64,000 nucleotides of DNA. It comes from Stenocarpella maydis. Its lineage: Eukaryota > Ascomycota > Sordariomycetes > Diaporthales > Diaporthaceae. A program made the position numbers and the translations under genes. Under the pieces are notes generated by a model. The model was given only the letters and a program-made list of their open reading frames with translations. It made no database searches and had not been told where the DNA came from. Position 1 is the stretch's first letter; every line of letters starts with the position of its first letter. The DNA lies in assembly GCA_002270565.1 (NCBI GenBank), contig NQMI01000018.1, positions 434,001-498,000 of the forward strand. The letters run 5' to 3'. Below are positions 35,036 to 47,675 of the stretch, one piece after another.

Positions 35036-35131
35036 TGGGTACAGTACCCTCCCCCCCGTGCCCCGGGACGCCAGGAAGCCGGTCCCAGCTGTTAGTAGGT
35101 TACCTAGGTACCTTGGTAGTCAGCGTCACCC

Positions 35132-38100
35132 TTGGCCCCCCACTACGGTGATGTGAAGGTGAGGTTCAACCAGGACAGGTTCCAAGGTCTTAGTTTCAGA
35201 GCTCTGGAATTATCTGTCCTTCACTTCCTTCGCGACCGTTCAATCTTTGCCATCTTCGGCTTAGAAGACCTCTACCAAGCAGGGATTCTCACAGAGGTCC
35301 ACCTACGAGACCTCAACAGCTGGGACCAACGCTTCCCCATGTTCCGCGACCTCGACCATCTAGATGAGATCGTCGATGAGCTTGACGAGCTTGACAGTCA
35401 GGATCGGGAGGAGCCTTGTCAGGCCGTCGCGCTCAATCGTGACTCCCTCCGATCTAAGTTGTTCGCTTTCGTTCGAGAATGCGACGAGGAAGCCGTGGAC
35501 ACAGTGCTCCGCATGGCTCCTGGGATCGTCGATGCCAAGATTCTACCTACGGCGATACGCTGCTACAACTCGACTATTTTCGTCAACTTCTCAACCACTG
35601 CCCTCACGTGGATCGGTGGGCTCTCTCGCGAATGCCTCTGTGTGTTGCCGCCAATGTTGGCAATTTCCATGCAGTTCGGCTACTCCTGAGCCATGGCGCC
35701 AGCGTAGGAAACTTATTCGCACTTAAGCCACCGTTGGCTCTTGCGGTCTCCGCAGGCCATTTTGAAATCGTCCAATACCTTGTAGAAAAGGGCGCAAACG
35801 TCAATGAACAGACGCGCATCGCTGGTTGCCTACTGGCTTCGGCCGCGGATATGTTGGAAGGCCCTTCTGCGCGATGTACTCGGCGCTCCTCAGGCTGCCT
35901 CCCCCCGCTCTCCTTCGTGGAGGACTCGCCCCTATATCACGCCACGAGGAACCACGAATTCGACGTTGTTTGCTACCTCCTGAAACACGCGACCGATATT
36001 GGACCAGCAGATGTCAGCTATCTACTCTGGTGAGCTGCCAAAAATGAGGGCCTCGGTATGATCTACCTACTTCTCAGATGTGGCCCGTGGCTCAATCTGC
36101 CGCTTCTTCGTAAGCTGCTAATTACCGCCACTAAATTTGGCTATCGCTACCCGGCAAAATTGCGTGTAAATGCACATGATAGAATATCTGTGTGTCTCCC
36201 AAAGGAAGAATCTTTTGCAGAGTGCGACCTCTGGGTAAGTTATAGCCGGGACTTTGGCGCGAAGTCTCTAAGGCGCGACAGCTGTGCAAGCCCCCATCTA
36301 CCTTGATGAGGAAGCATTCCTTTCACGCAGCCTGCCGTGTAAAAGTTTGCTATGTACCCTAAAGACTAACTGTATACAGCAATTCCGAGCTAGAGGACGG
36401 TCTGAGCAAGGCAGATTCATAATTCGCAAGTTAGCCACAAAGATTGAGAGCGCCGGAGGGAAGGTGTACCTGACAGATCACGGCCACGACGAATTTTGCA
36501 TCTTCAACTTCGAATCAACGATATGGCTGAACCGGGAAGTCACCGGTTGGGATGTCATCGACTTGGATGAAGACTGTCCAGCGGTTACCGCAATACAGGT
36601 CCAAGAATGCAGAGCCAGATTGCGCCGGGTATTCACAAAGATTGGGAGCTCGCTCAAAGGATTACTTGACGCAGGCCCCAGCCAACGCGCCTCCACTGGG
36701 CTGATGACCTTTGTGGCCAGAACCAGCACCGAGACGTCGCGAGCCACCTGGAAGCGCGGGACGCACGCGATTCGGAACATTGGCGAAGGTTGCCTACCTT
36801 CCACTCTCGACGAGTTCATCAGCGTCTTGCAAGTTGCAAATGCAATTTGGTCGGCCATTCCACCTTCAGATCTAGTGTGCTCGAGGAAAGAGTAAGGATT
36901 GTACATTAACCCTTAGCTGAAGTTCCTATAAACCACTGGCTGATGATCTTTGGATTCTTCAATGATATTCCAAGCTGGGCTGCTCTGGTGAACGAAGAGG
37001 ACAGGGTACTGTTCTTCGAAATAGCTCAGAATCTCTGTCGCCTTTCGCCGGGCGTATAAATCGCCCTAATACCTGATACTTCTAGTACTTTGGCGGACTT
37101 GAAACAGCTGGTCAACAGTCTCATGAAGGCATCCGGCCTATTCGACCATAACACCGAACATTCTAGTGGCTGTTACGGGCTGCAGTCCCTGAGGCAGCGA
37201 TATCTTTCCGGAGTGTCTCGTAGTCATGCGTATGAAAGAGGCCCTTCGTCAGCTGATGGGCGTCCCCCACCGGCTCCTGGCCTACAGAAAACTCCGCATA
37301 CCGACGGATCTGAGCCACCAGATCCAGAAGGAGGACACTCGAATATTCTTAGAGACATTACTTACCTGATGACGGGTGCTATATTCGAGGCTATCCTGCT
37401 GTTTCTATACCGTAGGTATTCCGGTATGACTCGGGCTTCCGTCTGGACTAACATGAAAATAGTGTCCCAAAACGGCTATTCAACCCTATACCTGCCAACT
37501 CTGGCTTCATACGATGGACATGGCTCGGATTTGGATCATACGATGAAGCGGAATTGTGTCATTCTTGCTCTGTACATCGGGGCTACATATCATATCGATC
37601 TTGGGGGCCGGAAGGCGAACGACCATCTGCCGGGGCCAATCTCTCTCCCTACAGAGATGCCAGACAGTTTCCCCTCGGGAATATCCGAGGAGCATCTCGC
37701 AGCCTCCGAGTCACCATCTGAGGGTGTTCATATCACGGTCAATTCGCTTGGGCGAGCCACAGACCGCAGCATGTTTCATGCTCGTGATTAATTATAGTGC
37801 CAGTACGAGCGATGCCGCCATGGAAGGCGTGCACCCAGATTACTCGTCAGAGCTGTGGTAACCACCGCCGAAGTCCTCCTCCGCCACGTCTGTCTCTTCT
37901 TCGACCACCCCCGAGGCAACACTGCCTTACGTGACACACGCAACCGTTACCGAGGACGGGGCCATGCCATGCAGGGTGGACCGTGCAAGTCAATATTCAT
38001 GCTCAAAAAGAACGGTCTGCGGGGCCAGAGAAGCAATTACAGCAAGCACTTAAGGAACAGGCATTCCGAGTCGGCGGAGAATCACGAGTGCAAATGGGGA

Positions 38101-38247
38101 TGCAGCTGCACGACGCCCGTAAAGTTTAACCTCAAAATTCACGATGAAACCTGCCGGAAGGATAAAAAAGGAAACCGTGCGTCTGGACAGAGCCGAGCTC
38201 GGTTTCAACAACAGGCAAGAGGGTCGAATACAAGGAGGACTCCTTAG
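35132..38247 (+). pseudogene. Decayed gene: ankyrin repeats, conserved fungal middle region, C2H2-like end
   Basis: A chain of plus-strand frames looks like one broken gene. 35132-35560 reads DRFQGLSFRALELSVLHFL and ELDSQDREEP but has no in-frame ATG near its start. Near 35555 the frame must shift by one base to continue as LLQLDYFRQLLNHCPHVDRWAL and ankyrin repeats (LCVAANVGNFHAVRLLLSHGASVG, PLALAVSAGHFEIVQYLVEKGANVNE, SPLYHATRNHEFDVVCYLLKH). A TGA at 36031 interrupts it, and ankyrin-like sequence resumes (IYLLLRCGPWLNLPLLRKLL). 36350-36895 continues in another frame, then 36940-37060 and 37090-37790 (with a hydrophobic ITYLMTGAIFEAILLFLYRR). 37960-38247 ends with a Cys/His-spaced region (SNYSKHLRNRHSE, CSCTTPVKFNLKIHDETC). 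Some breaks could be introns, but the TGA and the missing start argue for decay. Function unknown. Confidence 0.55.
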
Positions 38248-39932
38248 TTTCCCTGAGTGAGTTTTTGGAATCTTCCCTTGCAAGTTTCAAGCTAAGACTG
38301 TTGCTTTATCTTTTTCTACTCTGGCAGCCTAGGGGGATCACATGTGAGCAATGTAATTCGACAGAAGTGTCCATGCCTGTAGATGCTCCATCGAAAGGGG
38401 TGGGTGGTCGATACTTGGAAGCCGCCTCGGCCTTCAGATTCCTAATCAAACCTTTGGCTTTCACTTGGGTATTTCCAGGAGAAACACACCGGGAGCTGAG
38501 ACTACATAATCGAATTTCATGAAATAAATGCATTCAGACCTGATTTGATTGGTAGATAGCAGTTTTATGAAGGTTATTGGATTGTTTGTTTAAAAATTGC
38601 GCACAAGGACCAGCCCTGCAGACGTTGAGGTGCATGGTTGCTGTAGTTGGACCCTTCGGAATTGTCGCACCTACCTACTGGGTAAGGGCTCTTCTCCAAC
38701 GCTAGAGAGTAACGAACAAATCTGTAGTCAAAGTATTGGACTGAACCGGACACATCTCCACCCCCTCTAGTGCCATCGGCTGAAGATCATCACACTCGGC
38801 ATGTAGCGCGCGAGCTCATTGCCCGCCCTTATTCCCTCGTTCAGCTCCATTCACTCCTTCTTTTGCGACCCCGAGGAGGATAGACAACTAACTCCATGAC
38901 GAACCCAAAAAGGCGGGGTGCCTACTTGGCATGTCAACCGGACCTGTACTTTAGGGACAATAAAATCTCAGCAACGTCCCGCCCGAGTCCTACCCCAGGG
39001 TGTCAATAGAGTTCAGTCGACATAGATGAGATTGCAAGCCCCGCCTCTTGCACCCGAGCTGGTGGACAAGACTGCCTGTATTATAACGGAGAACTCGCGT
39101 GGCAACCTGCTTGTAACCGGGACTCCATACTTCTCACTTTTGGAACCATGTACACACGTCTGTGTTGCTCGATGTCCCTCATGGACGAGAACACGTGCCC
39201 GCATTGGCCGTGAGAGGGAGGCTGAGCATTTTCGCGGTCAGTTAATGGCCAGTCACAGTCATGAACATCAGCAGCAACAGCACAACCACCAGCGCCACAG
39301 AGAGCCTCAGTGGCTACGCGGACAGCGCAAAGAATTACATCCAGCTGGGCTATGCTCCAATGATACTCGTCCTTCTCATTCCCAAACTGCGTATAGGCAG
39401 GCAACTAAACCAGGGTATCCTCAAGCAGCAGCAGAAAGCAGCAGCAGCAGTAACAGGTTCTAACATCAACGTGTGCCGTCGCCAACTCAGCGGCCCGGCC
39501 CAGCTTCGTCTCAAACGGCCTCTCCTGAAAGGCAGCAGGAGCGACATGACGAAACCTCGGGCCAAATGGTTCAAACAGAAGTTGATTCCCCCCACTCATC
39601 TCTGCATTTGTGTTCCGTCTCCATCCCAGTAGTAAGTAAGGAAGCAGGCCTATTCCCCTATATCTCCTGCTGCGGGGGGTTTTTTTTTTGCTCTTTCAAA
39701 ATGGCTGTCTTGATCTCTTGCGTGATTTCCCTGCCTTCGTCTGACGATTCCCGAGCTAACCGCTATAAGTGAAGATTGAAAACATTAATAAAATCGGGTC
39801 CATGATTGTAATTCCGGCTTGTAGTTGGGAACCAAAGAGAGGCATTAAAATCGTACATCGTAGTTGTACATCCACAGCTGACGCTCATGTCCTGTTCGTG
39901 GCCAGATTGGTGTTTGACAAGAAGCTCGCACG
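38248..39932. other. Intergenic, no confident gene
   Basis: About 1.7 kb. A plus frame at 39261-39632 begins MNISSNSTTTSATES and has a possible membrane segment (YIQLGYAPMILVLLIPKLR), but no family or intron structure could be established, so it is left uncalled. CAG-rich runs occur at 39265-39290 and 39425-39455. Confidence 0.4.
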
Positions 39933-42681
39933 TCAGTGCTGAGATGCGTTGGCCTCCTGCGCCTTTTGAGGGGCATCCTTCTCTGCCTCTGTGGGCCGCT
40001 TGAGGTCAAGGCTCTTCCCACGCACGGGAAGTGCCGAGCTGATGGACCCTCGATCGCCAGGTGGAGACTTGGTCCGCCCAGCATTTTCTTTAGCCTCACG
40101 CATCTTGTTCTTGATCCATCCCGAAATCCCTTTTGGTTCTTCCCTATTTTCCCTCGCGTCTCTGCTACCCGAGTCGAGACTGGAGTGGGCCTCCAAGGTC
40201 GGCTCGGAGGAGTCGCCAGTAAAGCTGTGCCGAGGCTTATTGACATCCGTACCAACCGAGCTGTTGCTCGTCTCGGCGGTCTTGTTGAACCCGATCCGCC
40301 GGGGTGATGTCACAGTAGGCTCATGAGCCTCAGACATGTCTTCTTTCTTGCGAGACAGCCGCCATCGTCGCTTCCTGTCCTGTTGTTCCCCCTGCTCCAC
40401 TTGCTCGATGGATGGCATTGGTTCCTCAACGCGATCGGCATCAGAGCCCTCGTTGAATGAGCTGTTCAGTGACGTTGATGGTGACTGATGTGTTCTCAGC
40501 TCGTGTTCTGTATTTTCACCGGGAAGATGGCCGCTTGAAGGCATCTGTGATGCTCGTGGGGTTGGTTCAGAAGGCGTATCGGCGGCCTCCGGTCTCGACA
40601 AGTCTTGCGGTGCCTCTTCGGCCTCCTGTTGCGGGTGCTCTGTCATTTTCTCAATCGGATTGAACGCCTCGGCAGTTGGTGACACCACGCTGGAGTGAGC
40701 AAGGGACGCGACAGAGCTTGCTGCACTGGGGTTCGTGCTTGGGACACGCCTTTTCCGAAGTTTGTTGGGCGGCTTCTTGTCGCTGTTTTCTGTCGGTGAC
40801 CGCTGGAACAGGCTGCTCAGGTTTCGCTCCTTTGTCGGGGTGGTCGCGGCGTCGGGAGCGGGCTTGGTGTCCAGCAGGCGCTCCTGGCTCCGTTCCGTCG
40901 AATACGCAGGCGTCAGGCCCCCTTTCCTGCCGGCCAGTGGATCCGCCTGCTCGCTGGCTTCGGGCGTCGCCACCTCTTCGACTGTGGGAGGAGCTGGTAT
41001 GTTTCCGGAAGACGCCATCACAGGGGTCAATGGTGACACGGGCGCCGTGCCTCCCTCGTTCCTCATATGTGTAAACCTCCCAGATTGTATCGCTGGTGAC
41101 CTTTTGGACGGAACAGTATTGCTCCTGCCGAGCCCGCTGGACGGTGTTGAGGTAAGGGCCGGGCTGCCAGGACTCGGAGCGCCATTGGACGCGCGCGAGT
41201 GTCTTGAGCTGGTTGATTTGTTACGCCGAATCATGCCATCCCGAGATATGCTTTCCGCAGCCGCGCTGGCGTTGGACGCGGATCTGTGGACACCGGACTT
41301 GTGAGAAGAGCTGGGCGTCGTGGGCGCCTTGATGACCGGGGTGCCCTTCTGAACCTCCTGGACCGTTTTTTCGTCTGCCGCAGTGCCTTGCATCCCGATC
41401 AAAAAGTGGTCTTGGTTCTCGATCAGGAATATGAGGACGCATTGATTCAGGCGGTACTCCTCGGGGGCCATGGCGTGTCTGGGGTGCGAGAGCATGCCGG
41501 GTTGGAATATGGCTGCTAGATTCTGTGAGTTCATGCGGTTCTCATCTGCCTTGGCTGCGAAAACCGCCAGGAGGTCGAGGATATAGAGCAAAAGCTGTCG
41601 GTTCAGAGGAGGGAGCTGCGTTATAAGCCGTTGGTACTTGATGATGGCTGCATCGACGTCGAACTCGTCGATAAACTGCGGCCCGTCGGCATCGCCAACA
41701 GCCGACTTGGTCGCGCCCTTGAGCGGGCCGCGGAAGTTCTCGTACAACTCGAGCGGCACGACGGGCTCAGGGAGATCGTTCAGGTACCGCCGGAGCACGT
41801 TTGCCGCGTCGTGGACCGTGTAGCCATCCCAACTGAGGCCCTTGCCATAGCGGTCGGGCGAATCAAAGACCTGTTTAAGCTCCTTGATGCGCTTCTCGGA
41901 GCCGTTCAGCCGGAAAATGCCCTCGACATTTGTTGCTGTATTTGCGCATCAGCACGGTGTTTGGTAACACGGGGGGTCGACTTCACATGTACGTACCCTT
42001 CTCTTTCAGGAAAACCCCACACTTCGCAACAACGATCGGGACGTATCCGTAGATGTAACTTTTGCCATTGTCGTCGACTAGCGAAATGGCAACGTTCGCG
42101 TAGACGATACTCTGTCGCAACGGCACGCCGAATATACCTGGTGCTTTCGTTTCTGTATAAGTCAGCGGGGCCGTGTCCGGAGTAGGGGCAATGGTGCAGA
42201 GGTAAAGAGAAGGGCGAGCCCGCAGGCTCTCGCCCGGACAGGGGCTCAGGGAGGCGCACCGTCGCGCCTTGCGCCTCTGCGAGGGCCTGCCCAGCCAACC
42301 AGGACTGGAGATAAAGCTGCAGGCGGGCCTCAGCAGCATAGGCGCGACGGTACGGCACGGATGAGGGTGTTTGTGCTGCAAGACATGTTGCAGGGACAGG
42401 AGTTGATCAGAGCGGCCGCCATGGCATTGGGGCGGGAGAGAAACGCATTGTTGTAGTAGAAGAGCAGCGCAAGGAGTGGAGAGATGTTCACCATGTGACT
42501 CGTCATGCTTGGAGAGCTTGAAATTCTTCCACCACGACTTGAGATCCCGTTTGCTGGGAGGCGATGCGTGAGAAGCAGTCGGGGTGGGGGGCTGGGTCGC
42601 CGGCCCTCCGTGGTTCGCAGCAGCTGCAGTGGTGGGAGGGTGAATATTGGGGGGGGTTGGAGGGTTTGCGGCGGACGTCAT
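39933..42681 (-). CDS. Rho GTPase-activating protein (Sac7-like)
   Basis: Three exons, 42681-42492, 42152-41997 and 41935-39933, give 782 residues. After a Pro/Thr/Ala-rich N-terminus with SWWKNFKLSKHDES, the RhoGAP domain starts at GIFGVPLRQSIVYANVAIS (about 67). It includes YIYGYVPIVVAKCGVFLKEK, VEGIFRLNGSEKRIKELK with the arginine finger (about 123), YTVHDAANVLRRYLNDLPEPVVP and MNSQNLAAIFQPGML, covering roughly residues 65-285. The order and the GVPL start match Sac7/Bag7-type GAPs that act on Rho1 in cell wall and actin control. The C-terminal 500 residues are Ser/Pro/Thr-rich and probably disordered, with a basic KDRKRRWRLSRKKED-like stretch. Intron 1 is long for this genome (339 nt) with a modest GTGAAC donor, but the phase-1 join gives DESH-ETKAPGIFGVPL. 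Confidence 0.93.
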
Positions 42682-45600
42682 CGTGAAGGTGACGGCGCGC
42701 AAGGACAACCGTGCTGACAGCGCTGTAGATCAGCACGGGGACGCAGTCAAGGCGGTCGCAGGGTCGAAGCCAGAATTGAATCAGAGGCGGTTTCTCGATG
42801 AGGTGTGCGCGCGTGTGTATGCGAGCGTGCGTGGGAGCGTGCAGCGGGACGAGAAGGAGAGGGAGCTTTTGAATCTGGATCTGGATCTGGATGCTGGCAG
42901 CGTGGGGTGCGAGCAGCGACCGTCTGGCAGGCTGGCAGCGGGCTGGGCTGAAAGGAGTGGATTGTGGTTCACGAAAGATGAGCGACTGAGAGTGCAAGTC
43001 GTGGTGTGGAGGGAAATGGGCGAACCGACGTGTAGTTAGGTAGTCTGGTCCGGGCTGGGCTTTGCTGTGTGGTGGTCTGGTCTGCTTTGCTCTGCCGTGC
43101 TATGCTGGTGCTGCTCCCTCCTGGTCTTGGGGAGAGTACCCTGGGCAGGCTGGCAGGCTGGCAGGCTGGGAGGCTGGAGCAGTGATGAGTGACGTCCATG
43201 GGTGGTGTTCTGGTGGGGTCCTGGGGTACTTGGATACCCCTGTGTTTTTCTGGGCCGCCCAACTAACTGCCAGGTGGGCTAGGCGCAGACCAGACCAGAC
43301 CAGACCGGGTGCTGAGGGGGAGGAGGAGCAGGCGGGAGGGCTGGCAGGCTGGGCGGGACTTGCCCAGGTGGATGACCAGCCAGAATCAAGGGCAGAGAGG
43401 GCTGGTGGATTGGGGGAGGGGGGCCACTGAGGATCCACAGGTGCTCGCTCCAGTCAAGCTACCGTAGACCCAAGTAGGTACCTATCTAGGTACCGTCACT
43501 CCTGGGCCACACACACATGCGACAGTCCTGCAAGGTGATCTGGTACCCTACAAGAGGTAATATATGCCTGCACTGTGACGTTTCCAGGCCTTGGGTGAGA
43601 TTGGGGCTTGCGACCCGTGCATCTTCAATCTTGCTGCCGCTGGCATCCCAAGATTTGGGAGGGCAGCCTTTTGAAAGCAAGTCTGCAAACTCAAACAACG
43701 ACTCGGGATATCCGTGTACCTGCAGTTGAGTCAGGCAGGACGAATACAACACAGCACAGCAATAGCACAGCCTTCCCACACATTACTTGCATACGTCCTT
43801 ACACATACACTCACGGCACCGCTCTCCGACTCCGACATTGAGGCACATGCTCTCCGTCAGCATCTCTCTGCCCGACCAAGGATTGCCCTGAAGACGTCTG
43901 TTCCCTGCTTTCTCTTTTGTTTTGAATGCCACCCCGGCTAATGAGCCTCGTGAAGCGCACATGCGCATGACGCAGGGACTCCGAGAAAGTTAGCATACAA
44001 CTCGGCCTGTCACCCTCACTCCCACGAGAGCATACCCCTTCTCTCTCTGGCCCGATCAAAGGAAGACCCTCTGCTATGAATAGGACCTCTGCTCGCAAAA
44101 GATTAACAAATCTCATGCTCTACCGGGCAGATCCTAAAGGAGAATGGACCACGGACAACTGTGCCGGCATTTCGTGTTTCTGTTTTATGATGGATCCGGT
44201 ACCTGCACACGACACCAGAGCGGTGAGCTTCGCGAGATCTGCCCGGACTCGACTTCCCTCGAGGTCGAGTCGACGTCTAGTTCGACTCTCCGCCTGACGG
44301 GGCGCTGTCGCATCGTTAACCTCTCTCTGTCAGCATGCAGTGTCGGCGTTTGTTGCCGATCCCCAAACATTTATACACAATGAACCTGCTGCTTAAAATT
44401 TAAGTTACACAGCCAGGCCCGTCTGTGTGCAGGTCCATCATCACAGCAACCTCGACGGCCACACTCAAAATTCTTGCACACAATCCTCTACAAGGGCCCT
44501 AGCAAATCATAGTATTTACGTGTGCCACCTGACAGTGTCCCGACGTACGGTCTGCACAATAGCCACCCGCGGGATAATGACTTCTCATAACGCTACAGCT
44601 CAACCTGCCCGTGGGCGTGTGGTCTCAACTTAAGCCCCAGCATGTCTGTCATCCCGGGGGCCTGACGCCGCTCCTCAATCCATTGCCAAGCGACCGCCTT
44701 CGCGTACTTCAAGAGCCCAAAAGGTAGCTAGCTATATTGGAAGGTGATTTGCGAGATGACAAGGAAGTCCTCAGCAACAAAACACACCAGCAGCGGGGGA
44801 GAGATCAACATGTTTTATTTTCACCTCCCTCCTAGCCCTGGAACGTGGACGAGGTCCAGATTCTTTCTCACCCTTGGGACATGTCGATGCAGTCACACTC
44901 GAGCAGGGAGCAAGGCCCTCTGAGCCTCGTGGGCATCAAAACGGCTCCCCCGGCCAAAGTCGTCCGCATTCTCTTTGTTATCGTGACGGCATGACGACAG
45001 CGGCGGGAGCCGTCGAAGCGCGCCGCTGCTGAACGAAGCGCATTGTGCCATCAGCCAGCCGCTCCTCACATCATACGATCGTGAAGGCTTGCTTGCATTG
45101 CACCCCGGCCGGACACTGCTGGGCTACGATCGTGATTTCTTCTCTCCCCCCCTCTTTTTTCTTCTCGCCCTTGAGGAGGTCCAGATCACTTTATCTACTG
45201 ATGGGCGGATGGGGAAATCGAGCCATCTTGGGTACCCTGGGTAGCTTGCCGCAGTGCCGCGCCACGAAGCCCAGCAATGTGGGATCGTCCCGGGAACTAT
45301 TCCAAGCTTCGCTATCGAGTATTGTTTCTTTCACCCTGTCCGTATCGTTGATTGATAGATGTGGAGATATGGGTCCATCCCAAGGTCACAAAGGAAGGCG
45401 GAGACCGCCAATGACGCACAATTCTGCATCCGGCAACGAAGAGTCTCGTCAAAGGCCAACGGCGGCAGCCACAAACCAGCCGTCAGCGGCCCTTTTCTCA
45501 TGAGGGTAGCCTGTCTGGTTAGAAGGCGGTGCAAATCCCCCAGCAGGCAGGCAGGCTGGAGCTCTGGCGCTCTGGCGGCCCAAACAGAGGGACTGGCCTG

Positions 45601-47675
45601 GTGTGTGAGGGTTGTGTGGCCCTCCTGAGATGATCCTACGTGAACCTGTCATGGCCACCTCGTCCCACCTCCCCGGGCACGTCGTCCGGGGGGCGCCAGC
45701 CCCAGGTTGATCCGATGCATCCACGCCTGGTTGATCTGCCACTGGCCAAGCTCGGCGGTCGGGTTGTGGTTGCTTGCCCTCCCGCATGCTCCATTTTTAG
45801 TAGCTGCTAGGTCACCTGTGCTGGGCCTCCAATCGGCTGCGGTGGCGGCCAGTCAGGCCCAAAGCAAGTTTTGCCCCTCTAGCCGCACCGAAACGCAGAC
45901 GAGAGCGCAGCCTCGTCATATTGTCACCCACTCGTCCCATCGTGCGAGAGTCCTGAATGAGACGTTGACGCATCCGTACCTACGCGAAGGGCCCGACCGG
46001 ACAGGCTGCGATGCAGTTGCTCCTCCAGGCTTTAGACATCTACCACATGCGCCAGGGAGGGTCAGGCGCTGCGGGATCGTGGGGCTGCCCGTGAAGGTTC
46101 TTGATCTCGTGCTTAGATCTCCCCTCAGCTGCACGGAGTACTGCGGTACGTACACTACAACATCGGAGCTGCCCCGCGCAGATGGCCCTAGGACGCCGTG
46201 GCAGGAGGCGGCGACACCAGGCCGAGGTCGCCAACGGCTCGGGCTGGGAGGTCACCGCCGTGCATCTTGGCCTGCGCACATTGCCCGAGGGGGCTTTCCC
46301 GTGCTCGCTTGTCTACTGGTGCGTCTCACGGCCATGCAGAATTCTGGTTGCTGTCGTGGTCGATGTGCTCCATCGCCATTGGGTTGGAACATCTGGGCTT
46401 CTCAGGGCTATGGCCTCCCTCCCGGTGCCGGGATCCGGGCCGCTTGTCAAGCTCGCAGGAAGGGCCAGGTCGTGTGGAGGCCTTGCAGAGGATCGACGAC
46501 AAATGCGCGGCCAGATACTTCTTGTCCTGGGCATCCATGAGACTCCAAGACAGGGTCGACCAGCACCAAGCTTAACGATCGGCTTTCGTATTTGCAGTCT
46601 GTTCGCAGACAAATCCTGACCCACCCACTTACCTGCCCTGGAAGACAGGCTATCAGAGGACGTGAATGACGCCGGAGCTAAATATCAGCAAGCCCACGCT
46701 GTGGCACGGCCGGGGGTAAGAAACGCTGGTCCACGGGGCTTGCCAACACCACGCAGTCACCCTGATGCGGTCCCACAGCTTCTTGCACAAGGTAGCTATC
46801 GTTTTAGGGCCATCCGGCCACAGATGCCGTGTGAGATCAGCCCGTCGCACCTCAGGCGCGCATTAATTACACTGCAGGTCGACGTTGGCTATGCAGGCCT
46901 GCGGCCCCCGGGCCGGCCCCCGAGGCACACAAGATCTCTGATCAGGTCAAGATGTGGATGCGCACGGTTAGCCGTCGACCCGTATTCGGCCAGGTAGTTT
47001 GACGGTCGCAAGATATGCAGGGTGGATAAGAGCAGAGCTGGCCGAGTGTGGTGCACCTAACGGCGTCTGCACGCTTAAAACCAAGTCGCGTGTGTTCCTG
47101 TGCGCGTCAAGCAACGGTCACCAGTTTGGCCTGCATTGCGTAACGGAGGACCATCGTGGACACATAGGGCTCTGGTGACGGCAACTGCTACAAGGAATCA
47201 ACACTTAGATGCCGGATAACACCACTGTCTTCCCAAGTCTTGTGCAACCTGCTTGTCCGCATCGGGCACTTGGGCGTGACTGAGGCCAGCGAGGTCAGGA
47301 CTGCCGCCATTCTAAACGAGCCCTCACGAAGCGCAGCAAATGGATTATTTCGCCCTTGACGCAGTATGCTAGATATGCGGAGTTATGCCAAACTCTGCCA
47401 GGCCCAAACGCAGACCACCACTCGTCAAGCGAGGGGCGGAGCAGCTGCACTATTGCAGCACCCAACCTATAAGCCACCTAAAGATGTCAGCTTCTCGACC
47501 CCAATTCTCGGCGAGATAATGGCTTGTTGGTGCTGCGGACCCGAATGTGCTCATTTCTCTTCAACAGCTATGAGATCATGCTGCTCGAGCTGTAGCAGCC
47601 GCGCTCCGAAGGAGGAGGCAGCCGCTTCTGGTTCGTAGCGAGCAAAAACGTATATAGGTCTGGCTTGTCCAAACG
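42682..47675. other. Gene-poor region upstream of RhoGAP
   Basis: About 5 kb. The first 400 bp should hold the RhoGAP promoter. Longer frames (for example 45707-46540 plus, 46313-46624 minus) overlap on both strands without motifs and are not called. A TACCTATCTAGGTACC palindrome lies at about 43478-43493 and a GATCTG repeat at 42872-42893. Confidence 0.45.
42872..42893. repeat. Short (GATCTG)n repeat
   Basis: About three and a half GATCTG units in the RhoGAP upstream region. Confidence 0.8.

Noticed and set aside
39261..39632. Possible small membrane protein frame
   Set aside because: One hydrophobic stretch only, CAG-repeat-driven sequence afterwards, and no consistent splice model.
44255..44300. 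GTTCGACTCT preceded by CGAGTCGACG, possible tRNA 3' half
   Set aside because: No matching D arm, anticodon arm or acceptor pairing could be drawn.
45707..46619. Overlapping long frames (277 and 172 codons) on the plus strand and one on the minus strand
   Set aside because: GC-rich DNA open in several frames at once; no motif, intron plan or consistent composition on any strand.
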